Origin: Gammaproteobacteria bacterium
Lineage (GTDB): Bacteria > Pseudomonadota > Gammaproteobacteria > Xanthomonadales > Wenzhouxiangellaceae
Direction: 5' to 3'
Length of the DNA: 34,823 nucleotides
Assembly (NCBI GenBank): GCA_003561495.1
Contig: PWWM01000251.1
Location: 1 to 34,823, forward strand
The position numbers were made by a program, and so were the translations under genes. The number at the start of each line of letters is the position of its first letter. Positions within the stretch are counted from its first letter, which is position 1. The notes under the pieces were generated by a model. It did not search any database. It worked only from the letters and a program-made list of their open reading frames with translations, and was not told where the DNA came from. This document shows positions 16,762-24,705 of this stretch, in pieces.

Positions 16762-17822
16762 GCCGAAAAAAGATTCTTTTCATTGACCGCGACGGCTGCC
16801 TGATCGAGGAGCCCGAAGACGAACAGGTCGACCGCTTCGAGAAGTTCCGGTTGATGCCGAATGTCATTCCCGCATTATCGCGACTGAAAGGAGCCGGTTA
16901 TCGCTTTGTCATGGTGAGCAACCAGGACGGACTGGGTACTGAATCCTTTCCCGAACAGGACTTCATTGGCCCGCACGAGCTGCTGCTGCAGATTCTTTCT
17001 TCCCAAGGCATCGCGTTTGACGCCGTCCATATCGACCGGACGCTGCCGGCCGATAACGCCCCGACCCGCAAACCCGGGGTCGGCATGCTGCTGGAGTATC
17101 TGCGCGATCCCGGTCTGGATCGCAACCGCTCGGCGGTTATTGGCGATCGCGAAACCGACCTGGAGCTGGCCGATAACATGGGCCTGCGCGGCTACCGGAT
17201 CAGCGAGGAAATGGGCTGGAACGAGATCGCCGATGCCCTGCTGGATCAGCCGCGCACCGGCTCGGTCGAGCGAAACACCCGGGAAACGACCATTGCGGTG
17301 GCCGTCAACCTCGATCAGTCCGCCCCGGTGACCATCGACACCGGCATCGGGTTTTTCGACCACATGCTCGAACAAGTGGCCAGCCACGGCGGTTTCGCCC
17401 TGGAACTCCAATGCAGCGGTGACCTGCATGTCGACGAACACCACACCGTCGAGGATTGCGCGCTGGCCCTGGGCAGCGCTCTGGACCAGGCGCTGGGCGA
17501 TCGCCACGGCATTGGACGCTATGGTTTCACCCTGCCGATGGATGAATCCCTGGCCAAAGTCGCTATCGATCTGTCCGGGCGGCCGGTATTCGTGCTCAAC
17601 GGCGAATTTCCGCGCGAGTCCGTCGGTGGCCTGCACACCGAGATGGTGGGTCATTTCTTTGCCTCGCTGGCCCAGACGCTTCGCTGCGCGCTGCATATCG
17701 ACTTGAGCGGTGACAATACCCACCACATGGTCGAAGCCTGTTTCAAAGGCGTGGGTCGGGCGTTGCGACCGGCGCTGGCGACCGGCGCGGCCGGCATGCC
17801 CTCGACCAAAGGGGTGCTTTGA
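16758..17822 (+). CDS. hisB: Bifunctional histidinol-phosphatase / imidazoleglycerol-phosphate dehydratase
   Basis: 354 residues, the two-domain HisB of gammaproteobacteria. The N-terminal HAD phosphatase (about 1-165) shows LFIDRDGCLIEEP with the nucleophile Asp10 and acid Asp12, MVSNQDGLGT and VIGDRETDLELA. The C-terminal dehydratase (about 170-354) shows GIGFFDHMLEQVASHGG, DEHHTVEDCALALG and DNTHHMVEACFKG, the His-rich metal sites. The ORF can be read further upstream, but the ATG at 16758 overlaps the hisC stop and starts the phosphatase domain properly. A 49-base spacer with heptamer repeats follows. Confidence 0.97.
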   Translation: MSRKKILFIDRDGCLIEEPEDEQVDRFEKFRLMPNVIPALSRLKGAGYRFVMVSNQDGLGTESFPEQDFIGPHELLLQILSSQGIAFDAVHIDRTLPADNAPTRKPGVGMLLEYLRDPGLDRNRSAVIGDRETDLELADNMGLRGYRISEEMGWNEIADALLDQPRTGSVERNTRETTIAVAVNLDQSAPVTIDTGIGFFDHMLEQVASHGGFALELQCSGDLHVDEHHTVEDCALALGSALDQALGDRHGIGRYGFTLPMDESLAKVAIDLSGRPVFVLNGEFPRESVGGLHTEMVGHFFASLAQTLRCALHIDLSGDNTHHMVEACFKGVGRALRPALATGAAGMPSTKGVL

Positions 17823-17830
17823 AGATGCAA

Positions 17831-17858
17831 GGGTTCAGGGTTCAGGGTTCAGGGTTCA
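17831..17858 (+). repeat. Four perfect tandem copies of the heptamer GGGTTCA
   Basis: Copies at 17831-17837, 17838-17844, 17845-17851 and 17852-17858, then AAGGGGGGAG, which is the ribosome site of hisH. This is in one of the few real gaps in the otherwise overlapping operon. A perfect short tandem repeat can change copy number, which would alter the spacing and folding upstream of hisH but not its reading frame. Confidence 0.9.
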
Positions 17859-17871
17859 AGGGGGGAGTTTG

Positions 17872-18468
17872 GTGAGTATTGTGGTGATCGATACGGGGGG
17901 CGCCAACTTGGCTTCGGTGGTGCATGCCATTCATCGGCTGGGGGCGGAATGTTCGTTGACCAGTCGGGCCGAGCGGATTCGTTCCGGCTCCCGGGTCATC
18001 CTGCCGGGCGTGGGCTCGGCCGGTGCGGCCATGGCGGCATTGCGCGAGGCCGGCCTGGTCGAGGTCATTCGCTCACTGACCCAGCCGGTGCTGGGCATTT
18101 GTCTCGGTCTGCAGTTGCTCTACGAGCGTTCCGATGAAGGTGGCACGGAATGTCTCGATCTGATTCCCGGAACGGTCCGCAAGCTCCAGGTTCCCGATCA
18201 ACTGCGCCTGCCGCACATGGGTTGGAGTCAGCTTGATTGGCGCAGGGCGGATGATCCGCTGGCCCGAGGGGTGGATGCCGATGACTGGTACTACTTCGTT
18301 CACAGTTTCGCCGCGCCCACCGAACATGCGATTGCCACCGGCAAGCACGGTCGGCCATTCGCCGCGATCGTGCGCAAGGACAACTTTGCCGCCTGCCAAT
18401 TCCATCCGGAAAAATCGGCGGGTGCCGGTGCGCGGATTCTGGCCAACTTCCTGGAGTCGCAATCGTGA
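17872..18468 (+). CDS. hisH: Imidazole glycerol phosphate synthase, glutamine amidotransferase subunit
   Basis: 198 residues from a GTG at 17872, preceded by a strong GGGGGAG five bases upstream; no ATG fits the family N-terminus SIVVIDTGGANLASV. Class I glutaminase triad: Cys77 in LGICLGLQLLYE, His178 and Glu180 in CQFHPEKS. It supplies ammonia to HisF in the heterodimer that makes IGP and AICAR. It is separated from hisB by the heptamer tract and from hisA by 43 bases, so unlike the flanking genes it is not translationally coupled by overlap. Confidence 0.95.
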   Translation: MSIVVIDTGGANLASVVHAIHRLGAECSLTSRAERIRSGSRVILPGVGSAGAAMAALREAGLVEVIRSLTQPVLGICLGLQLLYERSDEGGTECLDLIPGTVRKLQVPDQLRLPHMGWSQLDWRRADDPLARGVDADDWYYFVHSFAAPTEHAIATGKHGRPFAAIVRKDNFAACQFHPEKSAGAGARILANFLESQS

Positions 18469-18511
18469 ACAATAATGCAGTTCAGAGTTTCACACTATCA
18501 GGGAGCATGCA

Positions 18512-19246
18512 ATGATCATCATCCCAGCCATTGATTTGCGTGGCGGCCGCGTGGTTCGTCTGGAACAGGGCGACTACGAGCGCGAAACCCGCTACCCGGA
18601 GGACCCGATCGAGCTGGCCCTGCGTTATCAAAAGGCCGGCGCCACCTGCCTGCATCTGGTCGACCTGGACAGTGCCCGCGATGGTGGCGAAGCGAACCTG
18701 AAAATCATCCACGCCATCTGTGGCGCCGTCGACATCCCGGTGCAAACCGGCGGCGGGGTTCGTTGCCTGGAAGATCTCACCCAACGCCTGGAAGCCGGAG
18801 CCAAGCGAGTCGTGGTGGGCAGTTTGTGCGTGAAGCGCCCGGAAGTGGTCTGCAGTTGGCTGGACAGTCTCGGCGGCGATTGTCTGGTAGCCGGACTGGA
18901 TGTTTCGCGTGGAGTGGATGAGGCCTGGTTTCCGCATGCCAGCGGTTGGTCCGAGGCCGGAGACACCGACCTGTTCACCCTGCTCAGCCGCTTCAGCGCC
19001 GCCGGCCTGGTCCACCTTTTGTGCACCGATATCGAGCGTGATGGCATGTACCTGGGTCCTTCGATCACTCTGTACCAATCCATTGCCAATGAATTTCCCG
19101 CCCTGAAAATTCAGGCCTCGGGTGGCATTGGTTCGCCGGATGATCTGGAGTCGGTATCCAGAACCGGCGTGGACGGGTGCATCGTCGGCCGCGCCCTGCT
19201 CGAAGGGCGAGTGCCATTGAAGGAGATCGAACGATGGTCGCGATAA
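18512..19246 (+). CDS. hisA: ProFAR isomerase (phosphoribosylformimino-5-aminoimidazole carboxamide ribotide isomerase)
   Basis: 244 residues, a beta/alpha barrel. Catalytic Asp8 in IIPAIDLRGGRVVRL and the second acid in VAGLDVSRGVDE (about Asp130). Phosphate-binding turns are VQTGGGVR and IQASGGIGSPDD. The Amadori isomerisation is the fourth step of histidine synthesis. AGGGAGC lies upstream as the ribosome site. The last 13 bases overlap the start of hisF. Confidence 0.96.
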   Translation: MIIIPAIDLRGGRVVRLEQGDYERETRYPEDPIELALRYQKAGATCLHLVDLDSARDGGEANLKIIHAICGAVDIPVQTGGGVRCLEDLTQRLEAGAKRVVVGSLCVKRPEVVCSWLDSLGGDCLVAGLDVSRGVDEAWFPHASGWSEAGDTDLFTLLSRFSAAGLVHLLCTDIERDGMYLGPSITLYQSIANEFPALKIQASGGIGSPDDLESVSRTGVDGCIVGRALLEGRVPLKEIERWSR

Positions 19247-20019
19247 GAATCATTCCCTGCCTGGACGTGCGCGACGGGCGGGTGGTCAAGGGGGTGCGTT
19301 TTCGCAACCACCGCGAAATGGGCGATATTGTCGAGCTGGCCGGGCGCTACCGTGACGAGGGCGCGGACGAGCTGGTCTTCTATGACATCACCGCCAGCCC
19401 GCAAAAACGCAGTGTCGACACCGACTGGATTGCGCGCGTGGCCGAGGCGATTGACATTCCCTTTTGTGTCGCCGGCGGCATTCGCGATATTGCCACCGCC
19501 CGCGCCGTGCTGCATGCCGGCGCTGACAAGATCTCGGTCAACTCGCCGGCCCTCGAGCGTCCCGAGCTGATCGCTGAACTGGCCGCCGAATTCGGTTCGC
19601 AATGCGTGGTCGTGGGGATTGATTCCATCCGCGAAGGCGATCAATTCCGGGTTCGCCAGTACACCGGAGACCCGGACAATATGGTCGACCCGCGTCGCAA
19701 CACCTTGGAATGGGTCAGCGAAGTTCAGCGCCTGGGCGCCGGAGAAATCGTGCTTAACTGCATGGATGCCGATGGCGTGCGCTCGGGTTATGACATCGAC
19801 CAGCTCAGTCGCGTGCGCGCCATCTGCCGGGTGCCGCTGATCGCATCGGGTGGCGCCGGGGCGCCGGAGCATTTTCTGGAAGTCTTTCGCCAGGCCGATG
19901 TCGATGGCGCGCTGGCCGCGACCGTGTTTCATTCCGGGGAGATTGCCATTCCCGATCTCAAGGCCTGGCTGGGCCAGTCCGGCATTGTCACCCGCATCAA
20001 GTCACCGGAGGCAGCATGA
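19234..20019 (+). CDS. hisF: Imidazole glycerol phosphate synthase, cyclase subunit
   Basis: 261 residues from the ATG at 19234, which has AAGGAG 8 bases upstream inside hisA. Barrel enzyme homologous to HisA: catalytic Asp11 in IIPCLDVRDGRVVKGVRF and Asp130 in VVGIDSIRE, phosphate loops VAGGIRD and IASGGAGAPEH. Residues NCMDADGVRSGYDID are typical of HisF. Works with HisH. Overlaps hisA by 13 bases and hisI by 4 (20016-20019). Confidence 0.97.
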   Translation: MVAIRIIPCLDVRDGRVVKGVRFRNHREMGDIVELAGRYRDEGADELVFYDITASPQKRSVDTDWIARVAEAIDIPFCVAGGIRDIATARAVLHAGADKISVNSPALERPELIAELAAEFGSQCVVVGIDSIREGDQFRVRQYTGDPDNMVDPRRNTLEWVSEVQRLGAGEIVLNCMDADGVRSGYDIDQLSRVRAICRVPLIASGGAGAPEHFLEVFRQADVDGALAATVFHSGEIAIPDLKAWLGQSGIVTRIKSPEAA

Positions 20020-20636
20020 ACACCGAATGGCCCGAACTGGACTGGGACAAGATCGACGGACTGACGCCGGCGATCATCCAGGATGCCGGCGATGGCCGGG
20101 TACTGATGCTGGGTTACATGAACCCTCAAGCCCTGAAAGTCACCCTCGAGTCCGGCCGCGTGACCTTTTTCTCACGCAGCAAGCAGCGCCTGTGGACCAA
20201 GGGCGAGACCTCCGGTCACTTCCTGGAACTGGTCGATATCCGTTGCGACTGCGATCGCGACACACTATTGATCCAGGCTCGACCCCACGGACCCACCTGT
20301 CACCTGGGCACCACCACCTGCTTTGGCGAGACTCACTGGCCGGCGATCGGCCAACTCAACCGACTGGAACGAACCATCCATGAGCGCGCACAGGACGGTT
20401 CCGAGTCCAGTTATACCCGCAAGCTGCTTGAACGCGGCGCCGAGCGCTGCGCCCAGAAAGTCGGCGAAGAAGGCGTGGAAGTCGCGCTGGCCGCAGCGAC
20501 CGGCGAAAGGGAAAAACTCGCCGAGGAAGCCGCCGACCTGCTCTATCACCTGCTGGTTTGCCTGAAATCAGTCGATGTCGATCTCGACCAGGTCCTTGAA
20601 GTCCTGAAAAGCCGGCACCGTTCAGTCACCCAGTAA
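20016..20636 (+). CDS. hisI: Bifunctional phosphoribosyl-AMP cyclohydrolase / phosphoribosyl-ATP pyrophosphatase
   Basis: 206 residues (HisIE type). The N-terminal cyclohydrolase shows VLMLGYMNPQAL, FFSRSKQRLWTKGETSGH and the zinc residues in DIRCDCDRDTLL and CHLGTTTCF. The C-terminal pyrophosphatase (about 115-206) shows SYTRKLLERG, CAQKVGEEGVEVALAA and EEAADLLYHLLVCL with the MazG-like acidic ligands. It is the last gene of the operon and its final 15 bases overlap the 3' end of the convergent EAL gene. Confidence 0.97.
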   Translation: MNTEWPELDWDKIDGLTPAIIQDAGDGRVLMLGYMNPQALKVTLESGRVTFFSRSKQRLWTKGETSGHFLELVDIRCDCDRDTLLIQARPHGPTCHLGTTTCFGETHWPAIGQLNRLERTIHERAQDGSESSYTRKLLERGAERCAQKVGEEGVEVALAAATGEREKLAEEAADLLYHLLVCLKSVDVDLDQVLEVLKSRHRSVTQ

Positions 20637-21395
20637 CTGGGGGTCAACCGCCGGCTTGGCCTGGATCTCGGGACGGGCAAAGTAGAAACCCTGGAAGTGA
20701 TCCACTCCGGCACACTGCTTGAGCCACTCGACTTCCTCGGCACGTTCGACACCGGCGGCGATGACGCCAATATCCAGCGCTCGGCAGGTCGCCACCATGC
20801 CCAGCACCATGGCCTGGCGCCGACGGCTGGAATGGATCCCGTTGATGACTTCGCGATCCAGCTTGATGAAGTGCGGCCGAAACACCACCAGCCGTTTCAG
20901 ACCGGCCTCGCCGGTACCGAAATTGTCGGCCAGCACCCGAAACCCGGCGTCCTCGGCCTTGTCGTGTGCCGCCGCCAGCTCACGTGGGTTGCCCAGTCGC
21001 GCCAGGCTGGAGAATTCCAGCACGATCCGACCACGATCAAAACCGGCCCGGTCGGCCTTCCGGCGAGGGACCGCCAGCATCTGATCAACGTTGCCCGGAG
21101 TGATCTGGGTGCAATTGAGAAAAAGGTTGGAGCCTATGCCCAACGCGGCGGCATCCTGTATGGCGCGGGTACGACAGGCCTGATCGAAGTAGGCCAGGTT
21201 TTCCGGTCTCACATTGGCAATGATGCTGCTGGCCGGTTCACCGGAACGACCGCGAACCAGCGCCTCGTAGCCGAACACCCGCCCGACGCCAAGCTGGACA
21301 AGCGGCTGAAAGGCAAACTCGATGCCAACCCCGATGACTTCGGTGTAGTCGTCAAGTTTCGGGTCGTGATCGGTGGCCATGGTTGCCTCGAACAT
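20622..21395 (-). CDS. EAL-domain protein with degenerate active site
   Basis: 257 residues from an ATG at 21395 that has AGGGA 9 bases upstream; an ATG five codons in (21380) is an alternative, and a TTG further upstream lacks support. A single EAL domain without visible sensor or membrane segments. Retained: EAL (44-46), Asn94, Glu127, Lys178 in FIKLDR and QGFYFARP (Gln235). Lost: the DDFGTG motif is DNFGTG (second Asp to Asn158) and AEGVE is AAGVE (Glu to Ala214). Both changed residues contribute to metal binding or catalysis in active c-di-GMP phosphodiesterases, so hydrolysis is doubtful; a c-di-GMP receptor or protein-interaction role is more likely. It overlaps the tail of hisI by 15 bases in convergent orientation. 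Confidence 0.85.
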   Translation of the reverse strand: MFEATMATDHDPKLDDYTEVIGVGIEFAFQPLVQLGVGRVFGYEALVRGRSGEPASSIIANVRPENLAYFDQACRTRAIQDAAALGIGSNLFLNCTQITPGNVDQMLAVPRRKADRAGFDRGRIVLEFSSLARLGNPRELAAAHDKAEDAGFRVLADNFGTGEAGLKRLVVFRPHFIKLDREVINGIHSSRRRQAMVLGMVATCRALDIGVIAAGVERAEEVEWLKQCAGVDHFQGFYFARPEIQAKPAVDPQLLGD

Positions 21396-21413
21396 AAGTC
21401 GATTCCCTGTTGA

Positions 21414-21419
21414 ATTGTA
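21414..21419 (-). promoter_or_regulatory. Possible -10 element of the EAL gene
   Basis: TACAAT on the minus strand, 19 bases before the ATG at 21395. A good -35 is not visible at the right distance. An inverted repeat GTTGAATT / AATTCAAC spans roughly 21409-21475 around it. Weak support. Confidence 0.3.
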
Positions 21420-21631
21420 AGCGTTGATAGTCAGGAAAACAGAAATTCCTTTCTCCTGCCAACGATAATTCAACTTTCATGCCAACGTGTTGAACCTGAT
21501 GGGTGGATCACGCCCGAACCAGCAAAACGAGCCGATGTTTTACCAGTCAGTGACTGGCTCAGTTCTGAATCATGACTCGTCGGGACCATTCCGACCCAAT
21601 CACGACCTGATCGGACCCGAGCCGACCCGAT

Positions 21632-22363
21632 TCAGACAAGAAAGCCGTGGTAATCCTCCAGCGCGTCGGCCAGCGCGGCTTCGTACAGTTTTCGACCATG
21701 TTCACGACGGGCCAGGCCGGATTCAGCGCCGATGCGGCCATCCGGGAAATGTTTGCGATAATCGCTGGCATCGCGAATCGGCCCCTCAGGCGCGCGCTCG
21801 GGATCCAGTGGCACGTCCCGTACCTGGTCGGGATAGGCATGCCAGGTCAGGGAAATCTCCGACGGGGTGGCGTGCGAACCCTCGGCATCGCCGAACAATT
21901 CACGACTCAGACGGGTGACGCGCTTGCCGGCAAACCAGTTGGCCAGTTTCAGGTGCAATCCACCGGCCTGGCCGGACAGGCTGGATTCGGCATAGACCTC
22001 GGCAAAGGCGGCGTTGACGGTGGCGATGTTGCCACCGTGGCCATTGAGAAAGTAAATGCGTTCGAACCCCTGGACGGCCAGCGACCCGACGACATCGACC
22101 ACGACCGCCATCAGCGTCGAGGGTTTCAGTGTGATTGACCCGGGAAAGCCGAGATGATGCTGGGCCATGCCGATGCTCAAGGTCGGGCCAATCAGAATGC
22201 CTTCGGCATGCATTCCCTCGGCAATGATTTCCGGGCACAGTGCATCGGTGCCGATCAACCCGGTCGGGCCGTGCTGCTCGGTCGAACCGATCGGGATGAC
22301 GATGCCGCGAGATTGCTCCAGATACTTTTCAATCTCCGGCCATGTGGACAGTTGTAGTTTCAT
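21632..22363 (-). CDS. Creatininase-family amidohydrolase
   Basis: 243 residues from the ATG at 22363; an upstream extension reads as low-complexity and is excluded. Metal ligands of the family are present: Glu29 and His31 in GSTEQHGPTG, Asp40 in GTDAL, the HHLGFPGS block (about 69-76), NGHGGN (about 110-115) and the Glu/His of EGSHATPSE. The family includes creatinine amidohydrolase, FAPy deamidase and MftE-type peptidases; which reaction is catalysed here is unknown. A hairpin (22407-22447) lies upstream, between it and the lipoprotein gene on the same strand. The 236 bases between this gene and the EAL gene contain only a short palindrome (21543-21557). Confidence 0.88.
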   Translation of the reverse strand: MKLQLSTWPEIEKYLEQSRGIVIPIGSTEQHGPTGLIGTDALCPEIIAEGMHAEGILIGPTLSIGMAQHHLGFPGSITLKPSTLMAVVVDVVGSLAVQGFERIYFLNGHGGNIATVNAAFAEVYAESSLSGQAGGLHLKLANWFAGKRVTRLSRELFGDAEGSHATPSEISLTWHAYPDQVRDVPLDPERAPEGPIRDASDYRKHFPDGRIGAESGLARREHGRKLYEAALADALEDYHGFLV

Positions 22364-22406
22364 GGCTGGATTATAAAGGGGGTGGGGTGTGGGGGCTGGG
22401 CGCCGA

Positions 22407-22447
22407 GTGGTATTTGACCGATCAGTCCGTGATCGGTCGGATACCAC
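22407..22447. repeat. 41-base inverted repeat (two-part stem) upstream of the creatininase-like gene
   Basis: GTGGTAT, TT, GACCGATCA, loop GTCCG, TGATCGGTC, GG, ATACCAC: 7 + 9 bp of perfect pairing broken by a 2-base mismatch. It is 44 bases before the creatininase ATG and 22 after the lipoprotein stop. No T-run follows in either direction, so it is more likely a structured leader element, a processing site or a protein-binding site than an intrinsic terminator. Confidence 0.7.
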
Positions 22448-22468
22448 CCGATGCTTACCCAAAAAAAC

Positions 22469-23197
22469 CTAATCGATACGCGGCAGAATCTCTTCCCATA
22501 GATCTCGCCAGACCGACCAGCGATGGCCACCCGGGCGGGTGATGACCTGGTCGGAATCGACCAGCTCGGCCAGCAGGCGATTGCCGCGGGCCATGCGATC
22601 ACTTTCACCCCACCCCAGCCAGATGGTCTGGTCCAGGCCATCGCGCAAACAGACCCACAAGTCACGTTCGAAGTCCCGACCGGCATCGCCCGGCTGCCAG
22701 TCGGCCGGACCCCCGGCATCCTCGATTTCGGAAAGTATGGCGCGACCGCCCAGATGCGGGGCCAGGGCGATCACCCCGGTCACGGACTCGGCATCACCCA
22801 GGCAACTGTAAAGCAGGCCTCCGAAGCCGCCCAGCGAGGGACCCGAAATCCAGATGTCGCGGTAGCCCTGCTCCACGGCCGGATGGATCACATCGACTTC
22901 AAGGCGCTCGACAAAACTGCGCTCGCGGTAGTAGCCCATGTGCGCATCGACCACCACCACATCCCAGTCAGGCTGAAGTTGACCGACCAGATCGACCACC
23001 CCCTGGCGTTCGAATCCGTCGCCGCGATCACGGGCGCCGGGCAACAGCACCAGCAGGGTGGCCGAGCGCTGGTCACTGTCGGCCGGGAACCAGGACTGCG
23101 GCAATTGATCTTCCGTAGTGCGCAGCCCGGCACAGGCAGTCAACGACAGCGCCAGAACAACCAGCGCAACCCGAAAAAACCCCCGGCTGAAGTTCAT
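22469..23197 (-). CDS. Lipoprotein with alpha/beta hydrolase fold
   Basis: 242 residues. The N-terminus ends in a lipobox LTAC with Cys22, so the protein is lipidated and anchored in the envelope. A hydrolase triad is visible: Ser121 in SGPSLGGFGG, Asp200 in GWGESDR and His225 in RPGGHRWSVW. LLVLLPGARDRGDG (about 48-61) is the oxyanion region. Small size fits an esterase or acyl-hydrolase; the substrate is unknown. It follows the 138-residue secreted protein with only 18 bases between, so the two are probably co-transcribed. Confidence 0.82.
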   Translation of the reverse strand: MNFSRGFFRVALVVLALSLTACAGLRTTEDQLPQSWFPADSDQRSATLLVLLPGARDRGDGFERQGVVDLVGQLQPDWDVVVVDAHMGYYRERSFVERLEVDVIHPAVEQGYRDIWISGPSLGGFGGLLYSCLGDAESVTGVIALAPHLGGRAILSEIEDAGGPADWQPGDAGRDFERDLWVCLRDGLDQTIWLGWGESDRMARGNRLLAELVDSDQVITRPGGHRWSVWRDLWEEILPRID

Positions 23198-23215
23198 GAA
23201 TCGCTCAACTCATCT

Positions 23216-23632
23216 TCAGCGTGAGTCACGCTGAGCGCGCGCCAGCTGGGAACGAATATCGCCAACCAGGTTGTCGATCCAGGCCAGGTAGTTATTGTGA
23301 ATCACCACGCGGCCATCCCTGCGCTCGGTGTACCGCAGCTCCTCGGAATCGCGGTAGCTGATCTTGATCTCATCTTCGCCGATGTCAATGCCGATTTGCG
23401 CCCAGTGCGCACGCACGTACAGATCCGCGATGATGAAATCGTCCCCTTCCTCGGCGACCGTCCAGTCACGGGCGTACATGGCATTGATCACCGCATCCTT
23501 GGCCGCGGATTGCGACACACCCTGCGGGATGCTGATCGGCGCCGGATCAACCAGGTCGCTGGTACGCAACTGGCCAAACGCCGCGATGGGAACCAGCAGA
23601 AAAAACAGAATAAGCAGGCGATTGATTTTCAT
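23216..23632 (-). CDS. Small secreted protein, unknown function
   Basis: 138 residues from an ATG at 23632 with AAGGAG 9 bases upstream; an upstream ATG (23683) lacks a site and would bury the signal peptide. MKINRLLILFFLLVPIAAFG is a signal peptide. The mature part (about 118 residues) has the alternating pattern of a small alpha/beta domain: AAKDAVINAMYARDWTVAEE, then IIADLYVRAHWAQIGIDI, then IKISYRDSEELRYT. It ends NYLAWIDNLVGDIRSQLARA. I do not recognise a named family. Probably an operon with the lipoprotein hydrolase downstream. Confidence 0.8.
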   Translation of the reverse strand: MKINRLLILFFLLVPIAAFGQLRTSDLVDPAPISIPQGVSQSAAKDAVINAMYARDWTVAEEGDDFIIADLYVRAHWAQIGIDIGEDEIKISYRDSEELRYTERRDGRVVIHNNYLAWIDNLVGDIRSQLARAQRDSR

Positions 23633-23812
23633 GACATCTCGCTCCTTATGAATGGAAGTCAGCTTCAACAGAATCGTCAACAATACAATTCCACCACGGA
23701 CAAGAATACTCCTGCGGCGGCAAGAATGCAGTCAAACCACTAGCTTTTGCCATTCAACTACGCAGATTGTCCCTGCTGTCTGCCACAAATCGATCGTGGC
23801 TTGGCCTGAGAC

Positions 23813-23836
23813 GTAGGTCGGGGCTACGTCCCCGAC
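23813..23836 (+). repeat. GTAG-headed REP hairpin, left member of an inverted pair
   Basis: GTAG, GTCGGGG, loop CTACGT, CCCCGAC. Same architecture and loop as the REP at 8375-8398, with stem bases changed in a compensating way. Confidence 0.8.
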
Positions 23837-23936
23837 GGACCATCGTGACCTAACCCCCACCAGATCGTTCGCATGCCCGAACCCGAACCAAGCACCGAAA
23901 CACATCGAATTCTTGTCAATATCGGGGATGATGTCC

Positions 23937-23960
23937 GTCGGGGACGTAGCCCCGATCTAC
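23937..23960 (-). repeat. GTAG-headed REP hairpin, right member of an inverted pair
   Basis: On the minus strand: GTAG, ATCGGGG, loop CTACGT, CCCCGAC, with one stem position changed (A instead of G). The GTAG heads of the pair face outward, 100 bases apart between stems, as in paired REP (BIME-like) units. Confidence 0.8.
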
Positions 23961-23983
23961 AGGCATCCCGGCAGGTCAGCACT

Positions 23984-24652
23984 TCAGCGAATTCTTCGAA
24001 GCATGTGCTCGCGCCGGGCCAGACGGGCCCAGAACCGTCCACAAACAAACCAGCACACGTAGGCCGCCTCGCGAATGCTGTGCCAGAGGTTGGCCGGCGT
24101 CGGCCGGAAAGCCCGTTCAGCCGGGACCAGATGAACCTGCATGCCAAGCTGATTGGCAAAGATGCGTAGCCGACCCAGGTGGTAACGGCTCGACAACAAG
24201 TAGGTCGGCGTGTCCTTTTCAATCAGGTCACGGGCATGACGAAGATTCTGCAGGCTGTCGGTGGATTCCTCTTCGAGTTCGATGCGTCCCGGGTCAATGC
24301 CTGCCTGATGCATCAGCCAGTCGCGTCCGGCCGCCGCCTCGGATGGCTGGCCACCCCCCAGAATCACCAGGCGCAGGTCAGGCTGGCCAACGACCAGCTC
24401 GGCCGCACGCTCCAGGCGCTTTCTGAAATCGGGCGAGGGTTGACCCTGATCAAGCTGGTGGCCACACACCAGCATCACTCCCTCGGTCGGCCTGACGTTG
24501 GCCGCCAGCATCCAGCGCCATACCCACAGCCAGGCCACCAGCCAGCTCAGACCGACACTGAGGATCAGCATGATCAAGGCGACCACCAGCGATTCACGCA
24601 CGGCCGGATCACGCCACACCTCACCCGGCGTGCGCGGCGTTGACTGATTCAT
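23984..24652 (-). CDS. YdcF/ElyC-type membrane protein (DUF218)
   Basis: 222 residues. One or two membrane spans at about 18-48 (LVVALIMLILSVGLSWLVAWLWVW), then a DUF218 domain: VMLVCGHQL, the core LVILGGGQPSEAAAGRDWL, an acidic turn EESTDSLQNLRHARDLI and YLLSSRYHLGRLRIF. DUF218 proteins act at the inner membrane; ElyC affects envelope polymer synthesis in E. coli, but a precise reaction is not settled. It is divergent from the ketosynthase gene, with 53 bases between its start and the ATG I use there. It may or may not belong to the pigment cluster. Confidence 0.85.
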   Translation of the reverse strand: MNQSTPRTPGEVWRDPAVRESLVVALIMLILSVGLSWLVAWLWVWRWMLAANVRPTEGVMLVCGHQLDQGQPSPDFRKRLERAAELVVGQPDLRLVILGGGQPSEAAAGRDWLMHQAGIDPGRIELEEESTDSLQNLRHARDLIEKDTPTYLLSSRYHLGRLRIFANQLGMQVHLVPAERAFRPTPANLWHSIREAAYVCWFVCGRFWARLARREHMLRRIR

Positions 24653-24705
24653 GCGCCTTACTCCCCGAACCCGGTCGAATTGCGCATCGCCGGTTCATCC
24701 GGGTT

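Larger units (their letters stand above)
23633..23983. other. 351-base intergenic region with an inverted REP pair
   Basis: Between the small secreted protein and the YdcF-like gene, both minus strand. It contains two GTAG REP hairpins in opposite orientation (23813-23836 and 23937-23960). I find no reliable gene or RNA in the rest. Confidence 0.6.
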
